Source: Paulinella micropora
Taxonomy: Eukaryota; Cercozoa; Imbricatea; Euglyphida; Paulinellidae
Reading direction: 5' to 3'
DNA: 64,000 nt
Assembly: GCA_019918135.1 (NCBI GenBank)
Contig: WBZZ01002575.1
Location: 125,001 to 189,000, forward strand
The notes under the pieces are model-generated. The model was not told the origin of the DNA. It saw nothing but the letters and a program-made list of their open reading frames with translations, and made no database searches. This document shows positions 1-18,644 of the stretch, piece after piece. The position numbers and the translations under genes were made by a program. Position 1 is the stretch's first letter. Each line of letters opens with the position of its first letter.

Positions 1-122
1 TGTTGGAACTGCCCTTGCGGGGGTGTCATTAGAGCTTATCGTCAATTCTTCGTACTCCCCTCACGGGTGAGACGATGGAGGCGCATGTGCAGAAATGCAT
101 CAGCCATTGACAGAGAGGCACT
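1..122 (+). mobile_element. tRNA-derived SINE, 5' part outside the window
   Basis: This matches the 3' half of the SINE described at 172-411, from the TTGGAACTGCCCTTGCGG segment to the end GAGGCACT, followed by an (ATT)n tail to about 171. The window starts inside the copy, so truncation cannot be told from the cut edge. Confidence 0.8.
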
Positions 123-123
123 A

Positions 124-154
<31 letters not shown>

Positions 155-171
155 TATTACTATTATTATTA

Positions 172-523
<352 letters not shown>

Positions 524-765
524 GTGGCACCGCGATAGCCCAGTGGTTAAGGTCTACCATCTGGGACCTGTCGCCAGTTCGATTCCCGTCGGTGCCAGTA
601 TTTTCAAAGGATATTTTCTTTGAAAGTATTGGTCTGTCTGGAAGGCTTGGAGCTGCCTTGCGGGGGTGTCAGTAGAGCCTATCGTCAAATCTTCGTACTC
701 CCCTCGCGGGTGAGACGATGGAGGCACATGTGCAGAAATGCATTCGCCATTGACTGAGAAGCACT
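524..765 (+). mobile_element. tRNA-derived SINE, complete copy (subfamily A)
   Basis: This is nearly identical to the copy at 172-411, including both Pol III boxes and the spacer with AAGGATATTTTCTTTGAAAG, which is itself a short inverted repeat. It starts inside the preceding ATT tail and ends in its own ATT tail (766-849). Confidence 0.9.
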
Positions 766-766
766 A

Positions 767-849
<83 letters not shown>

Positions 850-852
<3 letters not shown>

Positions 853-1267
853 CCCAATGGCCTCAAGGCGTTAAACTGTGACGCCAACTCATAACCCTTT
901 GGTGGTAGATGCTGGGGAGGAGGGTCGTTGCGCGCGTAAAAGATCTTAAACTCCGCATATGCTGGTTGATAGCCCAGGACCCAGCAGACACCAGATTGTC
1001 ATGGGTGGGGTTTCGAGGCAGCTCTAGCAACCGCGCTTGGTGTATGCACTTGCACATTCGGTGACGTCTTGCAAGAGGTTGCTGGGACTGCGGAATAACC
1101 TCGGCTTAGTGCAGTCTTGCCCTCAGGAGCTCCATCGGTGGCCCCGATCATCAGGCGAGAGACTGACACGGGGGGGGGGGGGGGGGGAGGACCTCGAACA
1201 AGGGTACTGGAGGCTTATGTCCGTTGAGGATATGCCATTAGCTGCATCAGTACGCCTCAGATATAGT
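850..1267 (+). mobile_element. Short interspersed family 2, (ATT)n-tailed, complete-looking copy
   Basis: A 418-bp unit starts with CAGCCCAATGGCC and ends with CGCCTCAGATATAGT followed by (ATT/ATC)n. Four copies lie in the first 4.1 kb (also 1,811, 3,200 and 3,670), and two share the same 5' start. Near its end is TGGAGGCTTATGTCCG, resembling the LINE end TGGAGGCACATGTCCAG. A plus-strand frame ending in the residues LEAYVR and a stop is conserved among copies and lines up with the LINE's MEAHVQ. It could therefore be the 3' stub of a second LINE or a SINE built on such an end. I see no clear Pol III promoter. A poly-G tract at about 1,171-1,187 interrupts this copy. Confidence 0.7.
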
Positions 1268-1268
1268 A

Positions 1269-1308
<40 letters not shown>

Positions 1309-1321
1309 CATCATTATCATC

Positions 1322-1393
<72 letters not shown>
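1268..1393. repeat. (ATT/ATC)n microsatellite
   Basis: ATT repeats with an ATC-rich centre, forming the tail of the family 2 unit. The SINE at 1,394 begins directly in it. Confidence 0.9.
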
Positions 1394-1595
1394 GGACCTA
1401 TCGCCAGTTCGATTCCCGTCGGTGCCAGTATTTTCAAAGGATATTTTCTTTGAAAGTATTGGTCTGTCTGGAAGGCTTGGAGCTGCCTTGCGGGGGTGTC
1501 AGTAGAGCCTATCGTCAAATCTTCGTACTCCCCTCGCGGGTGAGACGATGGAGGCACATGTGCAGAAATGCATTCGCCATTGACTGAGAAGCACT
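1394..1595 (+). mobile_element. tRNA-derived SINE, 5'-truncated (subfamily A)
   Basis: It begins inside the tRNA-like head just upstream of box B (GGACCTATCGCCAGTTCGATTCC), so box A is missing. Body and 3' end are normal. 5' truncation is typical of target-primed reverse transcription. Confidence 0.85.
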
Positions 1596-1757
1596 ATTAT
1601 TATTATTATTATTATTATCATCATCATCATCATCCATCATCCATCACCCATCACCCATCACCCATCACCTATCACCCATCACCCATCATCCATCATCCAT
1701 CTCGTCCATCTCGTCCATCTCGTCCATCTCCTCCATCATCCATCATCATCATCATTC

Positions 1758-1810
<53 letters not shown>
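1596..1810. repeat. Compound microsatellite (ATT, CAT, CATCAC, CATCTCGTC)
   Basis: The SINE tail grades from ATT to CAT, then to hexamer CATCAC and a CATCTCGTC-like repeat, then back to ATT. No gene. Confidence 0.9.
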
Positions 1811-1981
1811 GGAATAACCTCGGCTTAGTGCAGTCTTGCCCTCAGGAGCTCCATCGGTGGCCCCGATCATCAGGCGAGAGACTGACACGGGGGGGTGGAG
1901 GACCTCGAACAAGGGTATTGGAGGCTTATGTCCGTTGAGGATATGCCATTAGCTGCATCAGTACGCCTCAGATATAGTAAA

Positions 1982-1982
<1 letters not shown>
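1811..1982 (+). mobile_element. Family 2 element, 5'-truncated
   Basis: It starts at GGAATAACCTCGGC, within the second half of the 850-1,267 unit, and runs to the same 3' end, followed by (ATT)n to 2,021. Confidence 0.75.
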
Positions 1983-2021
<39 letters not shown>

Positions 2022-2287
2022 GGACACCGTGATAGCCCAGTGGTCAAGTTCTACCATCTGGGCCCTGTCGCCAGTTCGATTCCCGTCGGTGCCACCAGTA
2101 TTTTCATTGAACATACCGATCCGTCTGGACCAGTATTTTCATTGAACATACCGGCCCGTCTGGAAGTGTTGGAACTGCCCTTGCGGGGGTGTCACTAGAG
2201 CTTATCGTCAATTCTTCGTACTCCCCTCACGGGTGAGACGATGGAGGCGCATGTGCAGAAATGCATCAGCCATTGACAGAGAAGCAC

Positions 2288-2288
<1 letters not shown>
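2022..2288 (+). mobile_element. tRNA-derived SINE, complete (subfamily B)
   Basis: The head begins GGACACCGTGATAGCCCAG and keeps box A and box B. The spacer carries two tandem copies of a unit of about 36 bases starting CCAGTATTTTCATTG; the copies at 10,031 and 46,931 have one. It ends CAGAGAAGCACT plus (ATT)n. Confidence 0.9.
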
Positions 2289-2339
<51 letters not shown>

Positions 2340-2340
<1 letters not shown>

Positions 2341-2571
2341 TGGGCCCTGTCGCCAGTTCGATTCCCGTCGGTGCCACCAGTATTTTCATTGAACATACCG
2401 GTCTATTTCTGGACCAGTATTTTCATTGAACATACCGGTCCGTCTGGAAGTGATGGAACTGCCCTTGCGGGGGTGTCATTAGAGCCTATCGTCAATTCTT
2501 CGTACTCCCCTCACGGGTGAGACGATGGAGGCGCATGTGCAGAAATGCATCAGCCATTGACAGAGAAGCAC

Positions 2572-2572
<1 letters not shown>
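2340..2572 (+). mobile_element. tRNA-derived SINE, 5'-truncated (subfamily B)
   Basis: It starts at CTGGGCCCTGTCGCC, downstream of box A, with the doubled spacer unit, a normal 3' end and an ATT tail to 2,605. Confidence 0.85.
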
Positions 2573-2605
<33 letters not shown>

Positions 2606-2872
2606 GGACACCGTGATAGCCCAGTGGTCAAGTTCTACCATCTGGGCCCTGTCGCCAGTTCGATTCCCGTCGGTGCCACCAGTATTTTCATTGAACATAC
2701 CGCTCCGTCTGGACCAGTATTTTCATTGAACATACCGGTCCGTCTGGAAGTGTTGGAACTGCCCTTGCGGGGGTGTCATTAGAGCTTATCGTCAATTCTT
2801 CGTACTCCCCTCACGGGTGAGACGATGGAGGCGCATGTGCAGAAATGCATCAGCCATTGACAGAGAAGCACT
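2606..2872 (+). mobile_element. tRNA-derived SINE, complete (subfamily B)
   Basis: Near-identical to 2,022-2,288. The tail changes from ATT to a TATCAT repeat and back to ATT, up to 2,982. Confidence 0.9.
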
Positions 2873-2982
2873 ATTATTATTATATCATTATCATTATCAT
2901 TATCATTATCATTATCATTATCATTATCATTATTTTTACTATTATTATTATTATTGTTATTATTATTGTTATTATTATTATT

Positions 2983-3025
2983 AGGGAGTACATAGGCCAT
3001 CGGTCCTTTCCATGGGCTGATTGGT
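2983..3025 (+). mobile_element. Family 3 element fragment
   Basis: It matches the first 43 bases of the unit at 4,154 (AGGGAGTACATAGGCC), then changes to unrelated sequence. Confidence 0.6.
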
Positions 3026-3107
3026 ATATGATATAGTATTAGGGGGCCAGTCCTAATAGCTATATCCGAAGTCCTAATAGCTATATCCGGAGTTTAAGAT
3101 CTTTTAC

Positions 3108-3141
<34 letters not shown>

Positions 3142-3152
3142 CATTATTATCA

Positions 3153-3183
<31 letters not shown>

Positions 3184-3199
3184 TATTATTATTATTATT
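3026..3199. other. Rearranged junction and (ATT)n
   Basis: Bases 3,031-3,075 match about 40 bases at 53,427-53,463, inside the second gypsy element (TAGGGGGCCAGTCCTAAT core). A short stretch inverted relative to family 2 follows (GGAGTTTAAGATCTTTTACG), then ATT repeats to 3,199. No gene. Confidence 0.5.
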
Positions 3200-3590
3200 A
3201 AACTGTGACGCCAACTCATAACCCTTTGGTGGTAGATGCTGGGGAGGAGGGTCGTTGCGCGCGTAAAAGATCTTAAACTCCGCATATGCTGGTTGATAGC
3301 CCAGGACCCAGCAGACACCAGATTGTTATGGGTGGGGTTTCGAGGCAGCTCTAGCAACCGCGCTTGGTGTATGCACTTGCACATTCGGTGACGTCTTGCA
3401 AGAGGTTGCTGGGACTGCGGAATAACCTCGGCTTAGTGCAGTCTTGCCCTCAGGAGCTCCATCGGTGGCCCCGATCATCAGTCGAGAGACTGACACGGGG
3501 GGGTGGAGGACCTCGAACAAGGGTATTGGAGGCTTATGTCCGTTGAGGATATGCCATTAGCTGCATCAGTACGCCTCAGATGTAGTAAAT
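3200..3590 (+). mobile_element. Family 2 element, slightly 5'-truncated
   Basis: It starts at AAACTGTGACGCC inside the unit and keeps the rest. It has no ATT tail: 81 bases of unique sequence (3,591-3,669) follow, and another family 2 copy comes next. Confidence 0.75.
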
Positions 3591-3669
3591 CTGCCTTGGA
3601 GTGTTGACTGTGACATATTTGAGGGAAATCCCGATGAAAAAACCTAGTCACACTTGCTAAACAGAGTTC

Positions 3670-4083
3670 CAGCCCAATGGCCTCAAGGCGTTAAACTGTG
3701 ACGCCAACTCATAACCCTTTGGTGGTAGATGCTGGGGAGGAGGGTCGTTGCGCGCGTAAAAGATCTTAAACTCCGCATATGCTGGTTGATAGCCCAGGAC
3801 CCAGCAGACACCAGATTGTCATGGGTGGGGTTTCGAGGCAGCTCTAGCAATCGCGCTTGGTGTATGCACTTGCACATTCGGTGACGTCTTGCAAGAGGTT
3901 GCTGGGACTGCGGAATAACCTCGGCTTAGTGCAGTCTTGCCCTCAGGAGCTCCATCGGTGGCCCCGATCATCAGGCGAGAGACTGACACGGGGGGGTGGA
4001 GGACCTCGAACAAGGGTATTGGAGGCTTATGTCCGTTGAGGATATGCCATTAGCTGCATCAGTACGCCTCAGATATAGTAAAT

Positions 4084-4085
<2 letters not shown>
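3670..4085 (+). mobile_element. Family 2 element, complete-looking
   Basis: It has the same 5' start (CAGCCCAATGGCC) and 3' end as 850-1,267 but a short G tract, and is followed by (ATT)n to 4,153. Confidence 0.75.
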
Positions 4086-4152
<67 letters not shown>

Positions 4153-4153
4153 T

Positions 4154-4326
4154 AGGGAGTACATAGGCCATCGGTCCTTTCCATGGGCTGATTGGTATAA
4201 AGCTCCTAGAGTAATGTTCTATGCCGTCACTTCCTTTATTCCACCGATTGGTGTGGAGACTTTCCTTATGGAATGGAGGACTGGATGCACATGGCCTTTT
4301 GGCTCAGCAATTGGCAGGAGATACAC

Positions 4327-4327
<1 letters not shown>
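4154..4327 (+). mobile_element. Short interspersed family 3, (ATT)n-tailed
   Basis: A unit of about 174 bp from AGGGAGTACATAGGCC to GGCAGGAGATACACT, then (ATT)n. Near-identical copies start at 4,958, 6,039 and 6,381, always flanked by ATT on both sides. Its end contains ATGGAGGACTGGATGCACATGG, a weak echo of the GGAGG..CACATG tail motif. No promoter or reading frame is recognised. Confidence 0.65.
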
Positions 4328-4390
<63 letters not shown>

Positions 4391-4394
<4 letters not shown>

Positions 4395-4442
4395 GAGGCA
4401 CATGTCCAGGATCTGGATCTGATGCTATAGTCTGAGGAAGCC

Positions 4443-4443
<1 letters not shown>
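4391..4443 (+). mobile_element. LINE 3' stub (53 bp)
   Basis: It is identical to the last 53 bases of the LINE ending at 53,301 (ATGGAGGCACATGTCCAGG ... TCTGAGGAAGCCT), followed by (ATT)n. It is an extreme 5'-truncated LINE copy and shows what the reverse transcriptase copies first. Confidence 0.85.
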
Positions 4444-4518
<75 letters not shown>

Positions 4519-4601
4519 TATTATATATTATTATTGTTATTATTATTATTACTATTATTATATTATTACTATTATTATTATTGTTATTATTATTATTATT
4601 A

Positions 4602-4660
<59 letters not shown>

Positions 4661-4662
4661 TT
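4444..4662. repeat. (ATT)n microsatellite with ATATATT variants
   Basis: Tail of the LINE stub. The same variant order (ATATATTATTATATATT, then ATTGTT, ATTACT) recurs at 5,244-5,447, so the block from about 4,154 to 5,447 seems to be partly a tandem duplication rather than independent insertions. Confidence 0.85.
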
Positions 4663-4934
4663 GGACACCGTGATAGCCCAGTGGTCAAGTTCTACCATCT
4701 GGGCCCTGTCGCCAGTTCGATTCCCGTCGGTGCCACCAGTATTTTCATTGAACATACCGATCCGTCTGGACCAGTATTTTCATTGAACACACCGGCCCGT
4801 CTGGAAGTGTTGGAACTGCCCTTGCGGGGGTGTCATTAGAGCTTATCGTCAATTCTTCGTACTCCCCTCACGGGTGAGACGATGGAGGCGCATGTGCAGA
4901 AATGCATCAGCCATTGACAGAGAAGCACGCACTA
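4663..4934 (+). mobile_element. tRNA-derived SINE, complete (subfamily B)
   Basis: Complete head, doubled spacer unit and 3' end. The extra GC before the tail (AGCACGCACT) is shared with the similar copy at 5,744 (AGCACGCAGT). Confidence 0.9.
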
Positions 4935-4957
4935 TTATTATTATTATTATTATTATT

Positions 4958-5132
4958 AGGGAGTACATAGGCCATCGGTCCTTTCCATGGGCTGATTGGT
5001 ATAAAGCTCCTAGAGTAATGTTCTATGCCGTCACTTCCTTTATTCCACCGATTGGTGTGGAGACTTTCCTTATGGAATGGAGGACTGGATGCACATGGCC
5101 TTTTGGCTCAGCAATTGGCAGGAGATACACAC

Positions 5133-5133
<1 letters not shown>
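4958..5133 (+). mobile_element. Family 3 element
   Basis: Near-identical to 4,154-4,327 and followed by (ATT)n. Confidence 0.65.
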
Positions 5134-5190
<57 letters not shown>

Positions 5191-5194
<4 letters not shown>

Positions 5195-5242
5195 GAGGCA
5201 CATGTCCAGGATCTGGATCTGATGCTATAGTCTGAGGAAGCC

Positions 5243-5243
<1 letters not shown>
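5191..5243 (+). mobile_element. LINE 3' stub (53 bp)
   Basis: Identical to 4,391-4,443 in sequence and neighbours, hence probably a segmental duplicate of it. Confidence 0.85.
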
Positions 5244-5321
<78 letters not shown>

Positions 5322-5404
5322 TATTATATATTATTATTGTTATTATTATTATTACTATTATTATATTATTACTATTATTATTATTGTTATTATTATTATT
5401 ATTA

Positions 5405-5447
<43 letters not shown>
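5244..5447. repeat. (ATT)n microsatellite
   Basis: Tail of the LINE stub, with the same internal variants as 4,444-4,662. Confidence 0.9.
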
Positions 5448-5713
5448 GGACACCGTGATAGCCCAGTGGTCAAGTTCTACCATCTGGGCCCTGTCGCCAG
5501 TTCGATTCCCGTCGGTGCCACCAGTATTTTCATTGAACATACCGATCCGTCTGGACCAGTATTTTCATTGAACATACCGGCCCGTCTGGAAGTGTTGGAA
5601 CTGCCCTTGCGGGGGTGTCATTAGAGCTTATCGTCAATTCTTCGTACTCCCCTCACGGGTGAGACGATGGAGGCGCATGTGCAGAAATGCATCAGCCATT
5701 GACAGAGAAGCAC
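5448..5713 (+). mobile_element. tRNA-derived SINE, complete (subfamily B)
   Basis: Complete, with both Pol III boxes and the doubled spacer unit; a short ATT tail follows to 5,743. Confidence 0.9.
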
Positions 5714-5743
5714 TATTATTATTATTATTATTATTATTATTTT

Positions 5744-6014
5744 GGACACCGTGATAGCCCAGTGGTCAAGTTCTACCATCTGGGCCCTGTCGCCAGTTCG
5801 ATTCCCGTCGGTGCCACCAGTATTTTCATTGAACATACCGATCCGTCTGGACCAGTATTTTCATTGAACACACCGGCCCGTCTGGAAGTGTTGGAACTGC
5901 CCTTGCGGGGGTGTCATTAGAGCTTATCGTCAATTCTTCGTACTCCCCTCACGGGTGAGACGATGGAGGCGCATGTGCAGAAATGCATCAGCCATTGACA
6001 GAGAAGCACGCAGT
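5744..6014 (+). mobile_element. tRNA-derived SINE, complete (subfamily B)
   Basis: Complete, with the AGCACGCAGT end variant; ATT tail to 6,038. Confidence 0.9.
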
Positions 6015-6038
6015 ATTATTATTATTATTATTATTATT

Positions 6039-6213
6039 AGGGAGTACATAGGCCATCGGTCCTTTCCATGGGCTGATTGGTATAAAGCTCCTAGAGTAAT
6101 GTTCTATGCCGTCACTTCCTTTATTCCACCGATTGGTGTGGAGACTTTCCTTATGGAATGGAGGACTGGATGCACATGGCCTTTTGGCTCAGCAATTGGC
6201 AGGAGATACACAC
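6039..6213 (+). mobile_element. Family 3 element
   Basis: Near-identical to 4,154-4,327; (ATT)n to 6,380 follows. Confidence 0.65.
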
Positions 6214-6686
<473 letters not shown>

Positions 6687-6690
6687 CATC

Positions 6691-7296
6691 ATCAATTACT
6701 ATCAATATTATTATGAGGGACTGCAGTTAAGCCAAGCAGCACAACACATCAGCACAGCACATCAGAAGACTATGATTCTTCACGAATGCGATAGGAATTT
6801 TCACCCATCATATGCAGGGTGTGAAGTGATTACAGGATGAGTACTATGATGTCAAATCGTAGAATTTTACCTTTCCACAAAGGCTCAACAAAACAAACCA
6901 ATAACCACACACAACCAGAAAACACCTGATTGAAGTTTTTGCCTTCAAGTTCAACCAAAATCTTTTGGTCATATCGCTCTTCTCTTTCAAACATCAAAAA
7001 TTCATTTGAGTTGTTTTGTGGGAAAATATCCGGTCCGCTGCCCTTTTTCTTCTGCTGACAATGTCCAGGTGCCATTTCTGGAAGGCTGGATTGGTTTTTA
7101 TTTGGCGCTAGGCCGGATCCTGTATCATTGCTAACCGTTTGGGTTGTTGATCAAATAGAAATTATATAGCAGTTGAGTGGGTCTTTTGTCTTGTTTTCTC
7201 TTGGTCCCGTTCAAGATAACATAGACAAATCAAAGACGTGGGGGCGTAGTGTGTGGGATCGGGAAGGCGTACTGATACCCACTGATTAGTGGGTGG
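6691..7296. other. Upstream region of the cyclin gene, no gene seen
   Basis: Unique sequence between the repeat cluster and the cyclin start. It should hold the cyclin promoter, but I recognise no core element. Confidence 0.5.
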
Positions 7297-13857
<6,561 letters not shown>

Positions 13858-15838
13858 TGACTGCGCTGTGTTGCCGCCCCGCCTCTCCGTCACGAGCTGC
13901 GGCGCTGGATGGCTAACGAGCCGCCTGTCACCACAGATCTGGCCTGGGCATCCTCCCTTACTGCCCGCCACACCCCTACATCTACTCATCCAGATTCTTC
14001 ACTTTTTCTGTCAGACTCTTAGCGAGTCTTCCTCCTTCAAAGCTTATCTTTGAATGATTTTCATCAACCACCCCTCTTGAAAGTGCACACATCCACCCCA
14101 CACGACTGCTTTATATCCATGAATGTACTTCAAGCAAGCAAAGGTCAGATGCCAAGTGTGCTGGTCTTTCTCCTAAACTTGTCTTGCCCTTCAATTGCAT
14201 GTTCTTTCAAAATGTAAAACATAAATAGTATACACATTTTATTTACAATATTTCCAAGTCAATTGCTCTCGCTCGAAGCTCTTTAAGCTTTTAAGGACAA
14301 TATAGCAGGAAGAGTTTCCCAGGATGAGTTTTCCTATGATTACTTTTGAATGTTTAATTGAGCTTTTGGTACTCATATATATTCGATCTCAAATGTCAGG
14401 CCTAAACTTCATAAGGTTCAACCCCCCCCCCCCCCCCCCTTTCCCTTGCCCCTTTCCCTTGCCCCTTCAGCTAACTTCCTGCTTATTTGTCTCTCCTTTT
14501 TATCAGCTCTTCATCCGTTGCATAATCCATTTATGTGCTATGGTTCCCTTTGGGTATGATATGCACTTTTTCATATCGCCCATCTGGCCGTTAAGGAAGT
14601 TAGAGTCCAGAGCAAGTCATGTGCCAGGTTCGGTTTCCCCTCCGACTGTGCATTTTCAAGCCTAAACGATGATGCTACGGACTGTTCAAGTCACCTTCAC
14701 TATTAAAAATGGACAGTGGCATAATCCAGCGTTTAACTCTTAACCCGGCGAGCGGATCATTGCCACAAATGTGGCAGTGTTTTTCAAACTGAATAAAATC
14801 ATCATTTCTCTACGTAATAATACTGAAATAAGCTGAATATTAATATTTCAAGACATGCTCTATCGATACGTCAAGGTACGGAGGTAAAATCTTATCGGGA
14901 AGTGACTTAATTATGTTATTAATATCGATTTGACGAGTGTAGTAAGCATTGTATATATATATATATATAATATAATATTAATAACGTTACGAAGTTGAAG
15001 GGGGAGGAGTTCACATTCTGTAGACGCTAATTCATATGTAGTTAGCTTGCTAATAAAGTTTGTGAAATCGGGGGGCGCTAAGGGTCACAAACTAAAATAG
15101 ATGTGTTCTTACGGTTTCAAGTTAAAAATTGATTATATTAATACATCACTAGTACTATCTTCAAGAAGTATTCACTGTAAAAAAACAGTGATAAGTTACT
15201 ACTTGACCACATATCTTTGTGGTCAAACACAACACGTTTTGAATTTCAGGAAAGTTTTTTGAAAAAAATCATGATGCTCGGCCGGATGTTATTAATAATT
15301 AAAATATGAAGAGGTAGTGAAATTTCCAATGTCAAACTTGAATAGTGTTTGTGAACTCGTTTTCGTTGTTGATATTTGTAACTCATTGTATCTTTAGTGG
15401 TCTTCGCTTTTGATAGTTCAATATGATACTAGTTCAACTTCGGAACACTTGTATAAAATTTATTCAATAAAATTCCTCTTCTGTACCGGACAAACTTACT
15501 TGGTGTTTGGTGGCACAATGAAAAAATGAAAATTTATGTTTTGTGATTAGAAATCAGTTTGTATAGGAGTATAGAATATCTAAATCTGTTTGCATCCTTA
15601 ATACGCGTAAATTCACAAAGGCTGTCCTTGATAATTTGAATACATAATGAGATTTCACAAAGCGATTTTTCGATGGTATGTCTGACCAAAACATCACTTT
15701 GAAACTTGATGATTGATGAGAGCGCATCGCTCCTTTCAATTTCATTGTTGAAAATGATGTTTTTGTTTATTGTGATGCTATTCCAAGCCTCAGAACATGT
15801 ACGCAGACCTCCTGAAACGCACACAAGGTCACTGCCTT
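13858..15838. other. Cyclin downstream region, no further gene seen
   Basis: About 2 kb that becomes AT-rich, with a poly-C tract near 14,421-14,438 and a short (TA)n near 14,954-14,970. The frames present (such as 15,534-15,824 minus) show no family signature. Confidence 0.6.
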
Positions 15839-16440
15839 TGTGAGTTTGGATACAACCACAAGCGATAAATACACAACGAACTCTTATTAAAAGACTCTAT
15901 GGCTGCAAACAGCACTAACTCCTAAGAGTAGCTGAAAGGTCACTTCGTTTATTTACGTTGATTTCTACTAATTTGCAGACTTGGTTTGCAAAGTACGATC
16001 TTGGGTGAACGTAGATTGTGAGTAGCTGTTAGGCGACACTTGAAGTTAAATATGCAAAGTACTTGAAGGTGGCTTCAAGTTCAAGTCATTGGTGTTCAAG
16101 TGGAAGTCCTGAACTTTCATTTGGGAAAGTCTTTCTGAGCCTAATGGCTGTGCACGCAGTGCACGGCAAATATCATTTTTATGTTCTCTTGACTGTGATC
16201 CCCAAAATTCACCGGTTTTGCGGTTTTCGGTATATCATGGGAAAAAGGCAGCCGAGAGGAAAAAAATTGCATTTGCTGTAAAAACTTTGATTAAATCGTT
16301 TGAAGTCATTCCTGGACGAAATCGAAAGCTAGTTAGTGAAGTCGAAACGTCGTGCAGAGGAGAATCTAACGGATCGGTCAAAAACAGTAAAATGTCAACG
16401 GTAGTAGTTTTGGCCGGTCGTTAAAGTGCTCAGTCTGATA
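15839..16440 (-). repeat. 3' LTR of the 14.2 kb element
   Basis: About 97% identical to 29,387-30,005. On the minus strand it is preceded by a G-rich stretch (GGGGGTGGCAGC), a candidate polypurine tract. Confidence 0.9.
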
Positions 16441-16770
16441 GCTGCCACCCCCAGGCCTAACGGTTGAGTTGAGTTGCGTACAGAGTGAGTGACTAACGAT
16501 TGGTCAGTGACTTGTCTCAGAAAAAAAAAGTAGGAGAAAAGAGAAAGATGATTCTCTTTAACCCCAGGAGGAGGATGAAAAAGAAGTGTGTCGATGTGTA
16601 GCGCAGTGTAGACGGAGATCAGCCGGGGCCGGATATCGGGATGCGGAAGCGGAACTGAGACAATTGAGGCGCAGTAGCGATGCGTCGATATCGGGGAGCT
16701 GACGTCGAGCCGTAGTAAGCTAGGTGGCCATGTATCGCACAGCCGAGATGAACCAAATTTAATGCACCAA

Positions 16771-18540
16771 TTATGCCATGCCAATATAATCACTGAGGTG
16801 TTCAGATTCGATGAGGATGATTGTTGACCTGCAGGCATAAAAGGCGACCAAGGACTTACAGGGATACTCTGGTCGTGGCGTAGCTTGTCTAGGACGATGG
16901 CGGACCAAGTGGGAAAAGCGCTGGGCTGTGGCGGGTGAAGCCGGTACGATGGGTAAAACCCACTTGAGAGTGTTGAGGTGGCTATTCCTTCGATGTAGCT
17001 TTTTACCTTTCTGGAAGACATGAAACGGGAAGGATTCGCCGGTGATGAGAGGGCCTTTGAGACGCTTAAGAACGCTGGCGGGAAGTCTGCCTTTGTCTTT
17101 GTTGGTCTTGTGAGAGCGCCACTCGATGTGTCGATGAACGAGTTGATCGTTTGTTGTGTCGAAGAGAAGGGGCTTCCAGTGGGCCAAGGGATTACCCCAG
17201 CGTTGGATAGTGGTTTGGTCCTTTGTGTCTTCGTAGATGGGACGGAAGAGAGGGTTCTTGTCTGAGGTCGTACCGAGCTGGTGAACTACGAGGTCGTTTT
17301 CCTCGTTCTCTGGGTCCTCGTCTAAAACGATGCCAAATTTAACTTGATCGCGGTCAATAAATGCTACGACTTCGCCGATGGTGTAGTTGACTGAGTCGTC
17401 GTCGTGATCGTCTACTGCGACTGTGTTGAGCGGAGCGAGGCCGTCTGTGGGTGCAGTATACGGAGCGAGGTGTGAGCGGTCGATGCGTTTCAATACCTTG
17501 TTGGTCTTGAGATGGCGCAGCTTGAAGCAGTTTGAGCTGACCTGCTCAACGATGGTGTAGGGGCCGTCAAACTGAAGAACGGAGGAGGCTGGAATGCCTT
17601 GCTTGGAAGGCTTGGGGCGGTAGACGGAGACTGTGTCGTTTACTTTCCATTCCTTGACAGCCTTGCGGCGGCCTTTGTTCTTTTGAGCGACGGACCGGGT
17701 GCGGGTAACGGTGGTGTACGCGCTAGCATAAGTTGTGACAGCGGTGCGGGCGCTGTTCAACAGTGCGATCTGTTCGGCCGACTGTATTGACAGTGTCGGT
17801 GATGCGTCAAGGGCGGCGCTGGAAGCGGTAGCGCGGGCATTAACAATCTCCGGCGAGTCGAAGAAGTCCAACGTGCAGCGGGGCTTGTGGGCGAGCATTC
17901 CTTCAAAGGCAGTAGTGCCGGTTGCTGTAGATACATATGTGTTCTGAGCGAAGGAGAGAGAAGGGATGATGCTGGGCCAGTTGGTCTTTTCTGCCTTAGG
18001 GAGAGACTGGATAGCCGTGCGGATTGCTTTGTGGTGGCATTCAACGTAGCCGAGTTGATGATGCGAGTAGGGCGCGGTGGTGAGCCATTCGAGGCCGGCT
18101 ACGCTGCAAAATCGTTTGGCCAACGTGCCAACGAAAGAACTATGATAATCGGAGAAGATGGACTCCGGAAAACCAAAGATGTAGGCCCATCGATTGAGGA
18201 TGAGTTCCACTGTTTCTTCCGCGGATGTGGAGACGCATGGGATAAATTGGAGAAATCCCGAGAAAAGATCGACGATGGTCAGTATGTACTGAGAGGTGAC
18301 GCCGGGGATGCCGATGTGAACGTGGTCGAGGCCGATGCCCTGTCCTTGATGCGTCCATGTGAGCGATGAATATCGGCCGTGGTTAAGGGTTAGGCGGGCG
18401 TGGACGAGTTGGCAAAAGTGGCAGTCACGGAGGGCGGCGAGGACGTCATGATGCATGATATCCGTACCGTCTGTGCGGAACCAAATGTAGCGCTCCTTGA
18501 TAAAGGGGACGAGTGTCGGCGCTTTGGAGTGGTTCTGCAT
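16771..18540 (-). mobile_element. Integrase region of the 14.2 kb element
   Basis: Similar to Ty3/gypsy integrases: a His/Cys zinc-binding N-terminus (HHDVLAALRDCHFC), an rve-type core, and a C-terminal module with FDGPYTIVEQ resembling the GPY/F motif. A long tail beyond that is not recognised. Confidence 0.75.
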
Positions 18541-18644
18541 GAGGTGGGCGTAATTGATGAGGGGACGGCGTAGCTCTTCTGGGACATAAACCTTGACTGA
18601 AGATTGATCGGGGTAAACGGTGATTGCGATACCTTGTCGGAGGA

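Noticed and set aside
1037-1828. Long frames made of Ile, Tyr, Leu or Asn repeats (also at 4,214-6,840 and 46,654-47,070)
   Set aside because: They are translations of (ATT)n arrays joined to repeat flanks, with no family signature.
14324-14665. 113-codon plus-strand frame with a poly-Pro stretch
   Set aside because: It crosses a poly-C tract and has no similarity; probably chance.
15534-15824. 96-codon minus-strand frame
   Set aside because: AT-rich, with no recognisable motif or splice context; I cannot support it as a gene.
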